Position numbers and translations under genes: made by a program. From assembly GCF_000143765.1 (NCBI RefSeq), contig NZ_GL379770.1:558001-622000 (forward strand): 64,000 bases of DNA, given 5' to 3'. The first letter of the stretch is position 1; each line of letters opens with the position of its first letter. Source of the DNA: Sphingobacterium spiritivorum ATCC 33861. GTDB lineage: Bacteria; Bacteroidota; Bacteroidia; Sphingobacteriales; Sphingobacteriaceae. This document shows positions 1 to 8,947 of this stretch, piece after piece. The notes beneath the pieces were generated by a model. The model made no database searches and had not been told where the DNA came from. It saw only the letters and a program-made list of their open reading frames with translations.

Positions 1-651
1 AAGAAAATCAGGTAATATATTGGGACGCTCTCCGTTGAGTACCTGAATAGAACCATCGATCAGTTCGTTGAAGTTGTGCGGCATGATCTTGGTTGCCAGA
101 CCTACAGCAATACCTTCAGCTCCCTGTGCCAGCAGCAAAGGAAATTTGACTGGTAATGTCACCGGTTCTTTGTTACGACCGTCATAGCTGAGCTGCCATT
201 CCGTAGTTTCAGGATTGAAAGTGACTTCAAGCGCAAATTTCGATAGCCTTCCTTCAATATAACGCGGAGCGGCTGCCGAATCCCCTGTTGTCGGATCACC
301 CCAGTTACCCTGACAGTCGATCAGTAAATTTTTCTGACCCAGTTGTACCATAGCATCACCGATTGAAGCATCCCCGTGGGGGTGGTACTTCATCGTATTA
401 CCTATGACATTCGCTACCTTATTATACCGTCCGTCATCCATCTCTTTCAGTGAATGAAGGATGCGTCGCTGTACAGGCTTGAAGCCGTCATTAATATGGG
501 GAACTGCACGATCCAGGATCACATAAGAAGCATAATCCAAAAACCAGTTTTCATATAAACCGGTAATAGGAATCGTATTACTCGTCTGTTCGTTTTCTTG
601 GGGTGTAAGTTCTTCCGGATTATCGTTGTTGTAATTCGTTTCGTCGCTCAT
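1..651 (-). CDS. parC: DNA topoisomerase IV subunit A (ParC/GyrA family), N-terminal part
   Basis: The first 217 codons are visible; the rest lies beyond the left edge. Type IIA topoisomerases pass one DNA duplex through a break in another, and this subunit carries the breakage tyrosine. The translation shows the winged-helix region with GFKPVQRRIL (about residues 56-65), the KYHPHGD segment (88-94) and the catalytic tyrosine at about Y131 in APRYIEGRL. The acidic, Asn-rich 25-residue N-terminus is variable. The start ATG at 651 fits the family's beginning. Bacteroidota carry both GyrA and ParC; the YHPHGDASIGDAMVQ version suggests the ParC-like paralogue, but GyrA cannot be excluded from this part alone. 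Confidence 0.85.
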   Translation of the reverse strand, partial: MSDETNYNNDNPEELTPQENEQTSNTIPITGLYENWFLDYASYVILDRAVPHINDGFKPVQRRILHSLKEMDDGRYNKVANVIGNTMKYHPHGDASIGDAMVQLGQKNLLIDCQGNWGDPTTGDSAAAPRYIEGRLSKFALEVTFNPETTEWQLSYDGRNKEPVTLPVKFPLLLAQGAEGIAVGLATKIMPHNFNELIDGSIQVLNGERPNILPDFL

Positions 652-914
652 TTACGGTACACTAATATCGTTAGACTTATTTGTATGGGTCTGATTTCTC
701 AATCCCGGTAAAAATACAAAACGATTTTGGATTCTCCCAACGCTTCGTGGCACTAGCCGCACAAAATAAAAATGACGGGTCTGCAAAGCCTTTTCTGATT
801 CAGAAATCAATGTATTCGTTTCAGATACGATTTTCTACGGTTCAGTAATTTACTCCATTTATTATAGATCCGAACTCCGGTTCTTTGTGATTGAAAAATT
901 TTAATGATATCACA

Positions 915-2063
915 ATGGTAAAGCAGGAATTTATTTTCAGAAGCACTTTTAATCGTTTGATCCCGATCGCTGCGCTCGTTTTTATATTAGGCTCTTGTAC
1001 AGGTAATCAGCAGGAGGAAAACTATGGCGAACAAGCTGTCGATGCAGATTTTATCACATTAGAGACAGGAACGACAAACCTTATAAAGACCTATCCCGGC
1101 ACTATTGAAGGAACTGTTAATGTGGATGTGAGAGCACAGGTGTCCGGTTATCTGGAAACTATTTTCGTGCAGGAAGGAGACTATGTCAGTAAAGGACAGG
1201 CTTTATTCAAAATAAAAGGCGATGTATTCAGTGAGCAGGTCAATAACAGTGAGGCATCCCTGAAGGCAGCTATCGCTGCACAGGAGAATGCCCGGATCGA
1301 ACTCGATAAAATCAGACCTCTGGTACAGGGGAAAGTTGTTTCCGAATTGCAGCTTCAGACCGCACAGGCGCAGTATGATGCCGCGACTGCACAGGTGGCA
1401 CAGGCCAGAGCAGCATTGGGATCATCCCGTATAAATGCTGACTTTGCAGTTATCAAAGCACCCGTGAGTGGCTATATCGGAAGAATTCCAAACAGAGTCG
1501 GTAATCTGGTGACACCTGCAGATGCTTCTCCGTTGACGACCTTGTCTGAAATCAATAATGTATTTGTCTACTTCTCATTGAGTGAAGCCGAATTTATTGA
1601 TTTTACCAAAGCCAGAAAGAAGGATGAAGGCATGAATACCGTGGAAATCGTCATGGCCGACGGTACAGTATACGGACACAAAGGCAGAGTAGAGGTGGCC
1701 AGTGGTAATATAGATCGTGCTACAGGCTCCATTGCACTGAAAGCCGTATTCCCCAATCCGGACAGAGTATTGCGTTCGGGTGGAGCAGGGAGAATCATTC
1801 TTACCCGAAAGATAGACGAAGCGATAAGTATACCTATGGCAAGTGTAAAAGATATACAGGATAGATTTTTTGTGTTTGCACTTACAGACAGCAGTAAGGT
1901 GGCTATGAGACCTATTGAGATTTCCGGCCGTTCAGGACAAAATTATATTGTCAGATCCGGAGTAAAACCTGGTGATAAAATAGCGGTCAATCGTATAGAT
2001 ATGCTTGCCGAAGGAGTCAAAGTAGCTCCTGTTACTGTTGCAGCAGACTCGTTGGCTCATTAA
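915..2063 (+). CDS. RND efflux periplasmic adaptor subunit (AcrA/MexA type lipoprotein)
   Basis: Membrane fusion protein that bridges the inner-membrane RND pump and the outer-membrane channel encoded next. A lipoprotein signal peptide ends in the lipobox LGSC. It is followed by a lipoyl half-motif (VDVRAQVSGYLETIFVQEGDYV), an alanine- and glutamine-rich coiled-coil hairpin, the second lipoyl half (FAVIKAPVSGYIGRI) and beta-barrel and membrane-proximal domains. The length of 382 residues is usual. I chose ATG 915 because a TTG at 891 would only add eight unneeded residues before the signal peptide. It is the first gene of a three-gene operon; 21 bases separate it from the pump gene. The substrate is unknown. 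Confidence 0.9.
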   Translation: MVKQEFIFRSTFNRLIPIAALVFILGSCTGNQQEENYGEQAVDADFITLETGTTNLIKTYPGTIEGTVNVDVRAQVSGYLETIFVQEGDYVSKGQALFKIKGDVFSEQVNNSEASLKAAIAAQENARIELDKIRPLVQGKVVSELQLQTAQAQYDAATAQVAQARAALGSSRINADFAVIKAPVSGYIGRIPNRVGNLVTPADASPLTTLSEINNVFVYFSLSEAEFIDFTKARKKDEGMNTVEIVMADGTVYGHKGRVEVASGNIDRATGSIALKAVFPNPDRVLRSGGAGRIILTRKIDEAISIPMASVKDIQDRFFVFALTDSSKVAMRPIEISGRSGQNYIVRSGVKPGDKIAVNRIDMLAEGVKVAPVTVAADSLAH

Positions 2064-2084
2064 TATTTATTTCAAAAAGTAATC

Positions 2085-5000
2085 ATGTTAAAAAAGATCA
2101 TAGACAGGCCAGTAATGGCCACCGTAATTTCCGTGGTACTGTTGATACTCGGTATTATCGGTTTATTAAGATTGCCCGTTACCCGTTTTCCGGATATTTC
2201 TCCACCTACCGTTATGGTGTCGGGAAGTTATCCCGGCGGAAACAGTGAGGCTGTGATCCGTTCGGTAGTGACTCCGTTGGAAGAACAGATCAATGGAGTT
2301 GAGAATATGGAATACATTAAGTCCAGCGCCAGTAATGACGGATCATTTTCCATTTCTATTATTTTCAAACAAGGTGTTAATGCTGACCAGGCAGCGGTAA
2401 ATGTACAGAACAGGGTACAGCAGGCCACCCCTATACTTCCTGAAGAAGTGATCCGTATGGGACTGACCACTTCCAAACAGCAAAATAGTATGATCATGAT
2501 CTTCAACGTATATACTGAAGATAACAGTAAATACGATGAACTCTTTTTGCAGAATTATGTCAATATCAACGTCCTTCCCCAGATCAAGCGGGTACCGGGG
2601 GTAGGACAGGCACAGGTATTTGGAGTCAAGGACTATTCTATGCGGGTATGGCTGAATCCGCAAAAAATGGCTGCCTACGGATTGATCCCTGCGGATATCA
2701 ATCAGGCGATTTCCAGCCAGAGTATAGAAGCTGCTCCCGGAAAATTGGGGGAAGAGTCAGATGCTGCCTTGGAGTATGTAATGCGCTACAAAGGTAAAAA
2801 GAACCAGACGGAAGAATATGAGAATATTATTGTCAAGAGAAACGGAACAGAGCTTGTAAGGCTCAGGGATGTGGCGCGTATAGAATTCGGATCCATCAAT
2901 TACAGCGGAAATTCCACGTCTAATGGCAAGAATGCCGTGACGGTAGCTATTCTGCAGACGACCGGATCCAATGCCAATGATATAGAAATAGGGGTAAGAG
3001 ATGTGCTTACCGATGCTTCGAAAACATTTCCTCCGGGAGTGAAATATGTCAATCTGATGAGTACCAAAGAGCGGCTGGATGAAGCTACAGGACAGGTCAA
3101 GTCAACACTGATCGAAGCTTTTATATTGGTATTTATTGTCGTATTTCTCTTTCTTCAGGACTTCAGATCTACTATTATTCCGGCTATTGCCGTACCAGTC
3201 GCCATTGTAGGTACATTCTTTTTCCTTCTTGTATTTGGTTTTACGATCAATGTACTGACCCTCTTTGCTCTTGTGCTCGCTATTGGTATCGTTGTCGATG
3301 ATGCGATTGTGGTGGTCGAAGCAGTACACAGTAAGATGGAAGGAACTAATCTGACCGGTAAAGAAGCTACACACAGTGCAATGGGTGAGATTACAGGTGC
3401 TGTTATCTCGATTACACTTGTCATGTCTGCTGTATTTATTCCGATTGGATTTATGACCGGTTCATCCGGGATATTTTATAAGCAGTTTGCTTATACATTA
3501 GCGATTGCAATTATTATTTCAGCAGTCAATGCATTGACACTTACACCAGCCTTATGTGCCTTATTGTTGAAAAATAATCATGCCGCAGGGCATGCGGATC
3601 CAGCTGCAAAAGCAGGATTCAAAAAAAGATTCTTTACAGCATTTAATGCCGGATTTGACAACCTTACCGGGAAATATATAAAAGGTCTGAAATTCCTCAC
3701 CGCAAAAAAATGGATAGGTGCAGGGTTTATTTTGCTTATCACCGGGGTAGCAGGATGGTTAATGATGAGTACACCCAAAAGTTTTGTGCCGATGGAAGAC
3801 GATGGATTTATCATCTACAATTTAAGTATGCCTCCCGGAACCGCTTTGGACAGAACCACAGCGACAGCTGAAAGAATAGATGCCATTCTGGAAAAAACAG
3901 AATCTGTCGAGACAAGTTCGACGATTACCGGATTTAACATCCTGTCGAACAGTGCCAGTCCCGCATATGCCATGGGATTTATCAAACTGAAGCCCAAGAA
4001 AGAACGGGGTAAAGTACAGGATATAGATGAAATCATGGGCATCCTGTCAGGACAATTTGCCGCCATCAAAGAAGGTACAGTAATGGCTTTCAGAAGTCCG
4101 CCGGTTGACGGTTACGGTGTTACCGGAGGTGCAGAAATTGTTTTGCAGGACAAAGCCGGTAAATCTCCGGAAGCCCTCAAGAAGATGGCCGATCAGGTGA
4201 TGGGAGAGATTATGCAACAACCCGGTATTCAGTACGCTTACACCACATTCAGAGCTGATTTTCCACAATTGGAAATAGAAGTTGATGAAGATAAGGCACA
4301 ACAGATGGGTGTACAGATCAATAGTATGATGAGTACGATACAATCTTATTTTGCTGGCGATCAATCCCTGAATTTTACAAGATTCGGTAAATTCTATAGA
4401 GTCAATGTAAAAGCAGATGGCATATTCAGAATGGACGAAGATGCCTTCAATGAAATATTTGTACGTAATGACCAGAATCAGATGGTTCCGGTGAAAGCTA
4501 TGGTCGCACTCAAAAAAGTATATGGACCGGAATCTTTATCCAGATATAATCTCTTTAATGCACTGACCATTAGTGTCGTTCCTGTACCGGGAGTGAGTAG
4601 CGGACAAGTCATGGATAATCTGGAAAAGAATGTCCTCGGTAAGCTGCCTTCTGACTATGGATATGAATGGACAGGTCTGAGTCTGGAAGAGAAATCTGCC
4701 GGCAATCAAACTGTCATTATCCTGACCCTCTGTCTGCTGTTTGTATATTTCCTGTTGGCCGCACAATATGAAAGTTATCTTTTGCCATTGTCTGTGCTGC
4801 TATCCATACCTACAGGTATTATAGGTGCGTTTGCTTCGATAAAGGCTATCGGACTGGATAACAATATCTATGTACAGGTGGGGCTGATTATGTTAGTCGG
4901 ACTTCTCGCCAAGAATGCTATTCTTATCGTCGAATTTGCTGTACAAAGGAGAGCTGCGGGATCTTCTATCAAAGACTCTGCTATAGACGGAGCGCGATCC

Positions 5001-5243
5001 AGGCTGAGACCTATTATCATGACATCGCTGGCATTTATCGTGGGAATGATTCCCCTGATGGTAGCCACCGGAGGTTCAGCAATGGGTAACCGATCTATAA
5101 GTACAGGTGCAGCTATCGGGATGCTGACAGGAGTTATTTTCGGAGTATTCGTGATACCCTTATTGTATATGCTGTTTCAATATCTGCAGGAAAAAGTTTC
5201 AGGAAAAAATAAAACACATCAACAAGTACAAAATATAGAGTAA
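2085..5243 (+). CDS. RND efflux pump, hydrophobe/amphiphile efflux-1 (AcrB/MexB) family
   Basis: Inner-membrane proton-driven drug/metabolite exporter of 1052 residues, the usual HAE1 length. The N-terminus has the hallmark IDRPVMATVISVVLLILGIIGLLRLPVTRFPDI-like first helix followed by the porter domain. TM4 shows LVLAIGIVVDDAIVVVEAVH, with the two adjacent aspartates that carry protons in AcrB. The second half repeats the fold, ending with TM11-12 and a short charged tail. It lies between adaptor and channel genes and its TAA overlaps the next ATG by one base (TAATG), so translational coupling is likely. Substrates cannot be read from sequence. Confidence 0.95.
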   Translation: MLKKIIDRPVMATVISVVLLILGIIGLLRLPVTRFPDISPPTVMVSGSYPGGNSEAVIRSVVTPLEEQINGVENMEYIKSSASNDGSFSISIIFKQGVNADQAAVNVQNRVQQATPILPEEVIRMGLTTSKQQNSMIMIFNVYTEDNSKYDELFLQNYVNINVLPQIKRVPGVGQAQVFGVKDYSMRVWLNPQKMAAYGLIPADINQAISSQSIEAAPGKLGEESDAALEYVMRYKGKKNQTEEYENIIVKRNGTELVRLRDVARIEFGSINYSGNSTSNGKNAVTVAILQTTGSNANDIEIGVRDVLTDASKTFPPGVKYVNLMSTKERLDEATGQVKSTLIEAFILVFIVVFLFLQDFRSTIIPAIAVPVAIVGTFFFLLVFGFTINVLTLFALVLAIGIVVDDAIVVVEAVHSKMEGTNLTGKEATHSAMGEITGAVISITLVMSAVFIPIGFMTGSSGIFYKQFAYTLAIAIIISAVNALTLTPALCALLLKNNHAAGHADPAAKAGFKKRFFTAFNAGFDNLTGKYIKGLKFLTAKKWIGAGFILLITGVAGWLMMSTPKSFVPMEDDGFIIYNLSMPPGTALDRTTATAERIDAILEKTESVETSSTITGFNILSNSASPAYAMGFIKLKPKKERGKVQDIDEIMGILSGQFAAIKEGTVMAFRSPPVDGYGVTGGAEIVLQDKAGKSPEALKKMADQVMGEIMQQPGIQYAYTTFRADFPQLEIEVDEDKAQQMGVQINSMMSTIQSYFAGDQSLNFTRFGKFYRVNVKADGIFRMDEDAFNEIFVRNDQNQMVPVKAMVALKKVYGPESLSRYNLFNALTISVVPVPGVSSGQVMDNLEKNVLGKLPSDYGYEWTGLSLEEKSAGNQTVIILTLCLLFVYFLLAAQYESYLLPLSVLLSIPTGIIGAFASIKAIGLDNNIYVQVGLIMLVGLLAKNAILIVEFAVQRRAAGSSIKDSAIDGARSRLRPIIMTSLAFIVGMIPLMVATGGSAMGNRSISTGAAIGMLTGVIFGVFVIPLLYMLFQYLQEKVSGKNKTHQQVQNIE

Positions 5244-6655
5244 TGAGATCAATCATCAATCATATTGCCATGTGCATAGGAACAGCAGTATTGCTGTCTT
5301 CCTGTGCAGTTGGCAAACCATACAGTCGTCCGGATCTGGCTACACCGGAAAATTACAGAGAGCAGGTACAGGTGACCGGAGATACTGTGCTGTTGCCGTG
5401 GAAGACTTTTTTTAAAGATCCTGATCTGGTCATATTGATAGAGCAGGCATTGGAAAAGAATAAAGATATTTCAGTTGCAATGCTGAATCTGCAGCAACTG
5501 GATTTATCCTATAAGCAAGCCAAACGGGGATTATTGCCAACACTTAATCTTGCCGTAGGCGCATCCCGTGTCTATCAGTCCAGGAATTCCCTGAACGGAT
5601 CTTTGAGCGAACAGTTTACAGGAGAAAAATACATGGATGATTTTTCTGCAACACTTACGGCATCATGGGAAGCAGATATCTGGGGTAAAGTACGTATGCA
5701 GAAAGAAGCTGCCAGAGCAAATTATCTTATGCAGCAGGAAAACCTGACTGCACTGAAAACCCGTATTATCGTGCAAGTCGCACAAGCCTACTATAATCTG
5801 ATCACTTTAGATGAGCAGTTGAAAATTGCGGCAAATAATATTAAGCTCAGCGATGAGACGTTGCAGATGATCAGACTTCAGTTTCAGTCCGCACAGGTCA
5901 ATTCTTTAGGAGTAGAACAGGCCGAGGCACAGAAAAAGACTGCCGAGTTACTGGTGCCATTAGCTAAACAGAATATCGCCATACAGGAAAATGCGTTGAG
6001 TATTCTGTGCGGAGCATATCCGGGCCGGATTGATTGTTCAGCAGGTTTGGAAACATACAGCTTCGAAGAGAATTTCCCGGTAGGAGTGCCTGCACTGCTG
6101 TTAAGCAGAAGACCCGATCTGAAAGTAGCTGAATATGCCGTCGTAGTGGCAAATGCCAATGTCGGACTGAACAAAGTGGCGATGTATCCCTCTATCAGTC
6201 TCACACCTTCAGTCGGAGCCAACTCATTCAAGTTTAATAACTGGTTTGATCTTCCCGGATCATTAGTGAAAAACATTGCCGGAAATATTACACAGCCTAT
6301 ATTTCAGAAAAAAGAACTCCAGACAAACTACGAACAGGCAAAAATAGAACAGCAGAAAACAGCCGAACAATTTCGCCAGTCCGTCATGAATGCTGTGGCT
6401 GAAGTGTCAGATGCTATGGCCAAAACGCAGTACACAAGCGAACGTATCGGTCTGGTGAAACAACGGAAAGCCTCGCTGGAAAAGGCTGTAAACGATGCAT
6501 TGCTGCTATATAAAAGTGGTATGGCAACCTACCTGGAAGTCATTACAGCACAGAATAATTCCTTGCAGAATGATCTGGAAGCAATCAATATACAGAAAGA
6601 GAAATATGACGCCGTGACAGAGCTGTACAGAGCGCTCGGTGGCGGTACAGAATAA
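5243..6655 (+). CDS. Efflux outer-membrane channel lipoprotein (NodT/TolC-like OMF)
   Basis: Outer-membrane factor that completes the tripartite efflux system. A lipoprotein signal peptide ends at LSSC; then comes the family start GKPYSRPDLATPENYRE and two homologous outer-membrane-efflux repeats rich in long alpha-helices (coiled-coil barrel), each with the typical DIWGKVRMQKEAARANY-like and MATYLEVITAQNN motifs. The length of 470 residues matches the NodT family. It overlaps the pump gene by one base and is followed at once by a hairpin terminator, so it closes the operon. Confidence 0.93.
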   Translation: MRSIINHIAMCIGTAVLLSSCAVGKPYSRPDLATPENYREQVQVTGDTVLLPWKTFFKDPDLVILIEQALEKNKDISVAMLNLQQLDLSYKQAKRGLLPTLNLAVGASRVYQSRNSLNGSLSEQFTGEKYMDDFSATLTASWEADIWGKVRMQKEAARANYLMQQENLTALKTRIIVQVAQAYYNLITLDEQLKIAANNIKLSDETLQMIRLQFQSAQVNSLGVEQAEAQKKTAELLVPLAKQNIAIQENALSILCGAYPGRIDCSAGLETYSFEENFPVGVPALLLSRRPDLKVAEYAVVVANANVGLNKVAMYPSISLTPSVGANSFKFNNWFDLPGSLVKNIAGNITQPIFQKKELQTNYEQAKIEQQKTAEQFRQSVMNAVAEVSDAMAKTQYTSERIGLVKQRKASLEKAVNDALLLYKSGMATYLEVITAQNNSLQNDLEAINIQKEKYDAVTELYRALGGGTE

Positions 6656-6678
6656 ATTTAGTGGGTGTTTATATTAGT

Positions 6679-6709
6679 GATCGGCTCTTTCTGGGAGCCG
6701 GTCTTATTT
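6679..6709 (+). terminator. Terminator of the RND efflux operon
   Basis: A nine-pair stem (GATCGGCTC with GAGCCGGTC, one G-T pair) with a seven-base loop is followed by a T-rich run. It begins 23 bases after the channel gene's stop codon. Confidence 0.75.
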
Positions 6710-6714
6710 ATATA

Positions 6715-6768
6715 GCGCTCAATACCTTGAGGAATGAGGAGGTGTTTTGCAGACACTCTCCTGAGCGC
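6715..6768 (-). terminator. Long imperfect hairpin downstream of the two-component operon
   Basis: Outer arms GCGCTCA and TGAGCGC enclose an inner stem-loop (AGGAG...CTCCT with GTGT...ACAC). Read on the minus strand it lies about 45 bases after the LytTR gene stop and is followed by an AT-rich stretch. It may end that transcript; no strong T run is present, so this is tentative. Confidence 0.4.
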
Positions 6769-6810
6769 AATACAAAGAAACAAGCCTCATTTTTCGGGAC
6801 ATTTCCGCGA

Positions 6811-7566
6811 TTAAGAATCAAGCCATTCTTTGAGTACAATAGCCTTTTCCCTGCTCACGATGATCTGCAGATCGATACCGTTTAATATCACTTTAAGTTT
6901 ACCGTTGAAGTAATTGACCACTTGCTGTACAGCATCAATATGGATAATAAACTGACGGTTAGCTCTGAAAAATATGCGGGGATCAAGTTGTTGTTCCAGT
7001 TCTTCCATACTCTGTGAGAGTAAGATATCTGTTCCGTTCTTGAGACGGGCCTTGATCGCTTTCAGTTCTACATAGATACATTTGACTTCACTCACCTGTA
7101 CCGTTTTGTAACCGTCTCTGAAGGGAAGTAAAAACCTTGTTCGGTATTCTTTTGGCTGGATATAATGTAATAAGCGCTCTATCGAACGATGGTTGGTATT
7201 AATGGAATTATACATTTCTGCTTTTCTGAAAGCCACTTCGAGTTCCTCCTGTTCGATTGGTTTAAGCAGGTAATCTACGCTGTTATATTTGAAAGCCTGA
7301 ACAGCATATTCGTCATAAGCTGTAGTAAAAATAATGAAGCAATCGATCTTCACTTGTTCGAAAATATCAAAGCTCACGCCGTCAGACAGCCGGATATCCA
7401 TCATCACCAGATCCGGCATTCCGTTTTTAGAAAACCAGACTACCGCATCACTGACACTGTCCAATACCGCCACTATGCAGGCATTGGGTCGTATGGTGTG
7501 GATCAAACGCTTAAGGCGATCTGCATTGAGCTTTTCGTCTTCGACTATTACTATCTTATCGGTCAT
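6811..7566 (-). CDS. LytTR-family response regulator
   Basis: DNA-binding response regulator of 251 residues. The receiver domain (about 1-120) has acidic residues E9/D10, the phospho-acceptor D57 (LVMMDIRLSDG), a TTAYDEYAVQAFKYNSVDYLLKPI segment with the conserved Thr and Lys, and the C-terminal half is a LytTR DNA-binding domain (FRANRQFIIHIDAV and following). It overlaps the upstream kinase gene by 11 bases, so the two are one operon and probably one signalling pair. This family in Bacteroidota usually controls nearby transport or surface genes; the convergent efflux operon is a neighbour but no target is shown by the sequence. Confidence 0.92.
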   Translation of the reverse strand: MTDKIVIVEDEKLNADRLKRLIHTIRPNACIVAVLDSVSDAVVWFSKNGMPDLVMMDIRLSDGVSFDIFEQVKIDCFIIFTTAYDEYAVQAFKYNSVDYLLKPIEQEELEVAFRKAEMYNSINTNHRSIERLLHYIQPKEYRTRFLLPFRDGYKTVQVSEVKCIYVELKAIKARLKNGTDILLSQSMEELEQQLDPRIFFRANRQFIIHIDAVQQVVNYFNGKLKVILNGIDLQIIVSREKAIVLKEWLDS

Positions 7567-8689
7567 ATTCCATCAAATGAATAATTACTTTAAATGAGTC
7601 CGTACTCGTCACAATTTCAGGAGGCTGTTTGGACAGAAGATTAAAACGACTGATAATATTAGTCAGTCCGATACCTGTAGAATAACCTTCAGGTTTCTCT
7701 ATCAGGGATAAGGTGTTTTCTACTGTTAATATATGCTGTGTACTGGTACGGATTGTTATTCTGAGCGGATTTTTCCGATCCGTTTTATTATGCTTGAGGG
7801 CATTTTCTATAAGTAACTGGAGGGTCAGCGGAGGGATATACATATTTTTACTCTCTTCCTGTACATCGATTTCAAAATGAACGCCTTCTCCGATCCGATG
7901 TTTAATCAGAAAAATATAAGAGTTCAGGAATTTCAGCTCTTCTTCCAGAAGGATCATATTCTTTTTGGAATTGACCAGCAGGAAGCGATATACCTTGGAA
8001 AAATTCTCTGAATAAGCATAGCCGAGTTGCTGATCTTCGAGGATAAGTTCGGAGAGTACGCTCAGATTATTGAAGATAAAATGCGGATTCAGTTGTAGTT
8101 TCAGGGCATTAAGTTCAGCCTCTACAGAAGCCTGTTTCCATTCTGCTGTACGCAATTTATGATTTGCGACCTGTGTCTCTGTATTTACCCAGTTATTGAT
8201 CAGGTAACTTCCCGTATTGATCGAGATAATCATAAAGGAAATAATCATACTGACAATAATAAACTGCAGCAGGTTGCGGATTTCCTCTATAGACGGTTCG
8301 GACTGAGAGTAGGCCGGGTCATCATAGATCAGATAATAACATACAGAATTCAGAACAATGAGGATCAGTACGACAAAAAAATTGAGACTGAGTTCCAGTA
8401 CCAGTCTTTTTATCTTATTTTTTGTCCAGGGGGCATATTTGTTCAGACGGGAATGAATAAAAATGCTGGATTCCGAGATCAGAAAACAAAAGATAAAGGA
8501 AATAACTAACTCTTCAATGATTTCAAATATACCCCGTTGAAAATACTCCTGCCAGAATTCGCCGTAGGGATCTATAAGGAAAGAAACCAGATAAAACAAG
8601 AGGAAGGCAAAAACCACTAATAAGATTCTTTTGACCTTATTTGTAGAAAGTTTTTTTTCTGTAATGATCACCTCTTTATTGTATTCCAT
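7556..8689 (-). CDS. LytS/YehU-type sensor histidine kinase
   Basis: Membrane histidine kinase of 377 residues. The N-terminal half has four predicted membrane segments (starting ILLVVFAFLLFYLVSFLI), then a short coiled coil and the His_kinase domain with the phosphorylation motif LQLNPHFIFNNLSVLSELI. The ATPase part has the N-box LQLLIENALKHN and the glycine-rich GIGLTNIISRF. I chose ATG 8689 (MEYNKEV) because an upstream start at 8773 would add 28 residues lying where the promoter should be. It overlaps the LytTR regulator gene by 11 bases. The signal is unknown, as there is no extracellular sensor domain of note. Confidence 0.9.
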   Translation of the reverse strand: MEYNKEVIITEKKLSTNKVKRILLVVFAFLLFYLVSFLIDPYGEFWQEYFQRGIFEIIEELVISFIFCFLISESSIFIHSRLNKYAPWTKNKIKRLVLELSLNFFVVLILIVLNSVCYYLIYDDPAYSQSEPSIEEIRNLLQFIIVSMIISFMIISINTGSYLINNWVNTETQVANHKLRTAEWKQASVEAELNALKLQLNPHFIFNNLSVLSELILEDQQLGYAYSENFSKVYRFLLVNSKKNMILLEEELKFLNSYIFLIKHRIGEGVHFEIDVQEESKNMYIPPLTLQLLIENALKHNKTDRKNPLRITIRTSTQHILTVENTLSLIEKPEGYSTGIGLTNIISRFNLLSKQPPEIVTSTDSFKVIIHLMEYDR

Positions 8690-8886
8690 CAAACTTGAAA
8701 AGATTATTGTATGGTCAATACTGTGTATATATTGTAAGATACAAAATTGAGGTTTATTCTTTGAATAGCACATGTTTTTTAACTAAACCCTCAAAAATCA
8801 TTTCTGAAAAGGAATAAACAGCCAATGAAACGGAGTATAATCTTTTGACCGGTTTGAACAATTAAATGCTTAATTCGATTAAAAAT

Positions 8887-8921
8887 CTAAAAATATTAGT
8901 TTTAATACTAAAAATGTTAGT
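8887..8921 (+). promoter_or_regulatory. Tandem operator-like palindromes before dinB
   Basis: Two inverted repeats of the form CTAA-N5-TTAG lie at 8887-8899 and 8907-8921 (the second extends to ACTAA-N5-TTAGT). The 15-base units are identical at 13 positions and their centres (8893, 8914) are 21 bp apart, two helical turns. They overlap the likely promoter core of the dinB-dnaE operon, which suggests a repressor site. The regulator is not identified. Confidence 0.6.
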
Positions 8922-8928
8922 AATTTTG
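8900..8928 (+). promoter_or_regulatory. Bacteroidota-type promoter of the dinB-dnaE operon
   Basis: A perfect -7 element TAATTTTG (TAnnTTTG) at 8921-8928 follows a TTTA that may act as the -33 element after 17 bases. Transcription would begin near 8934, which supports ATG 8948 rather than TTG 8930 as the dinB start. Confidence 0.55.
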
Positions 8929-8947
8929 ATTGTTTTTGAAACTACTT

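Noticed and set aside
12..651. Quinolone-resistance change in the topoisomerase segment (Ala where E. coli has Ser)
   Set aside because: The HPHGDASIGD form is, as far as I recall, the normal Bacteroidota ParC sequence, so it is not evidence of a mutation.
6661..6885. Open frame of 74 codons after the efflux operon
   Set aside because: It spans the operon terminator and the 3' end of the LytTR gene on the other strand, and its product has no recognisable feature.
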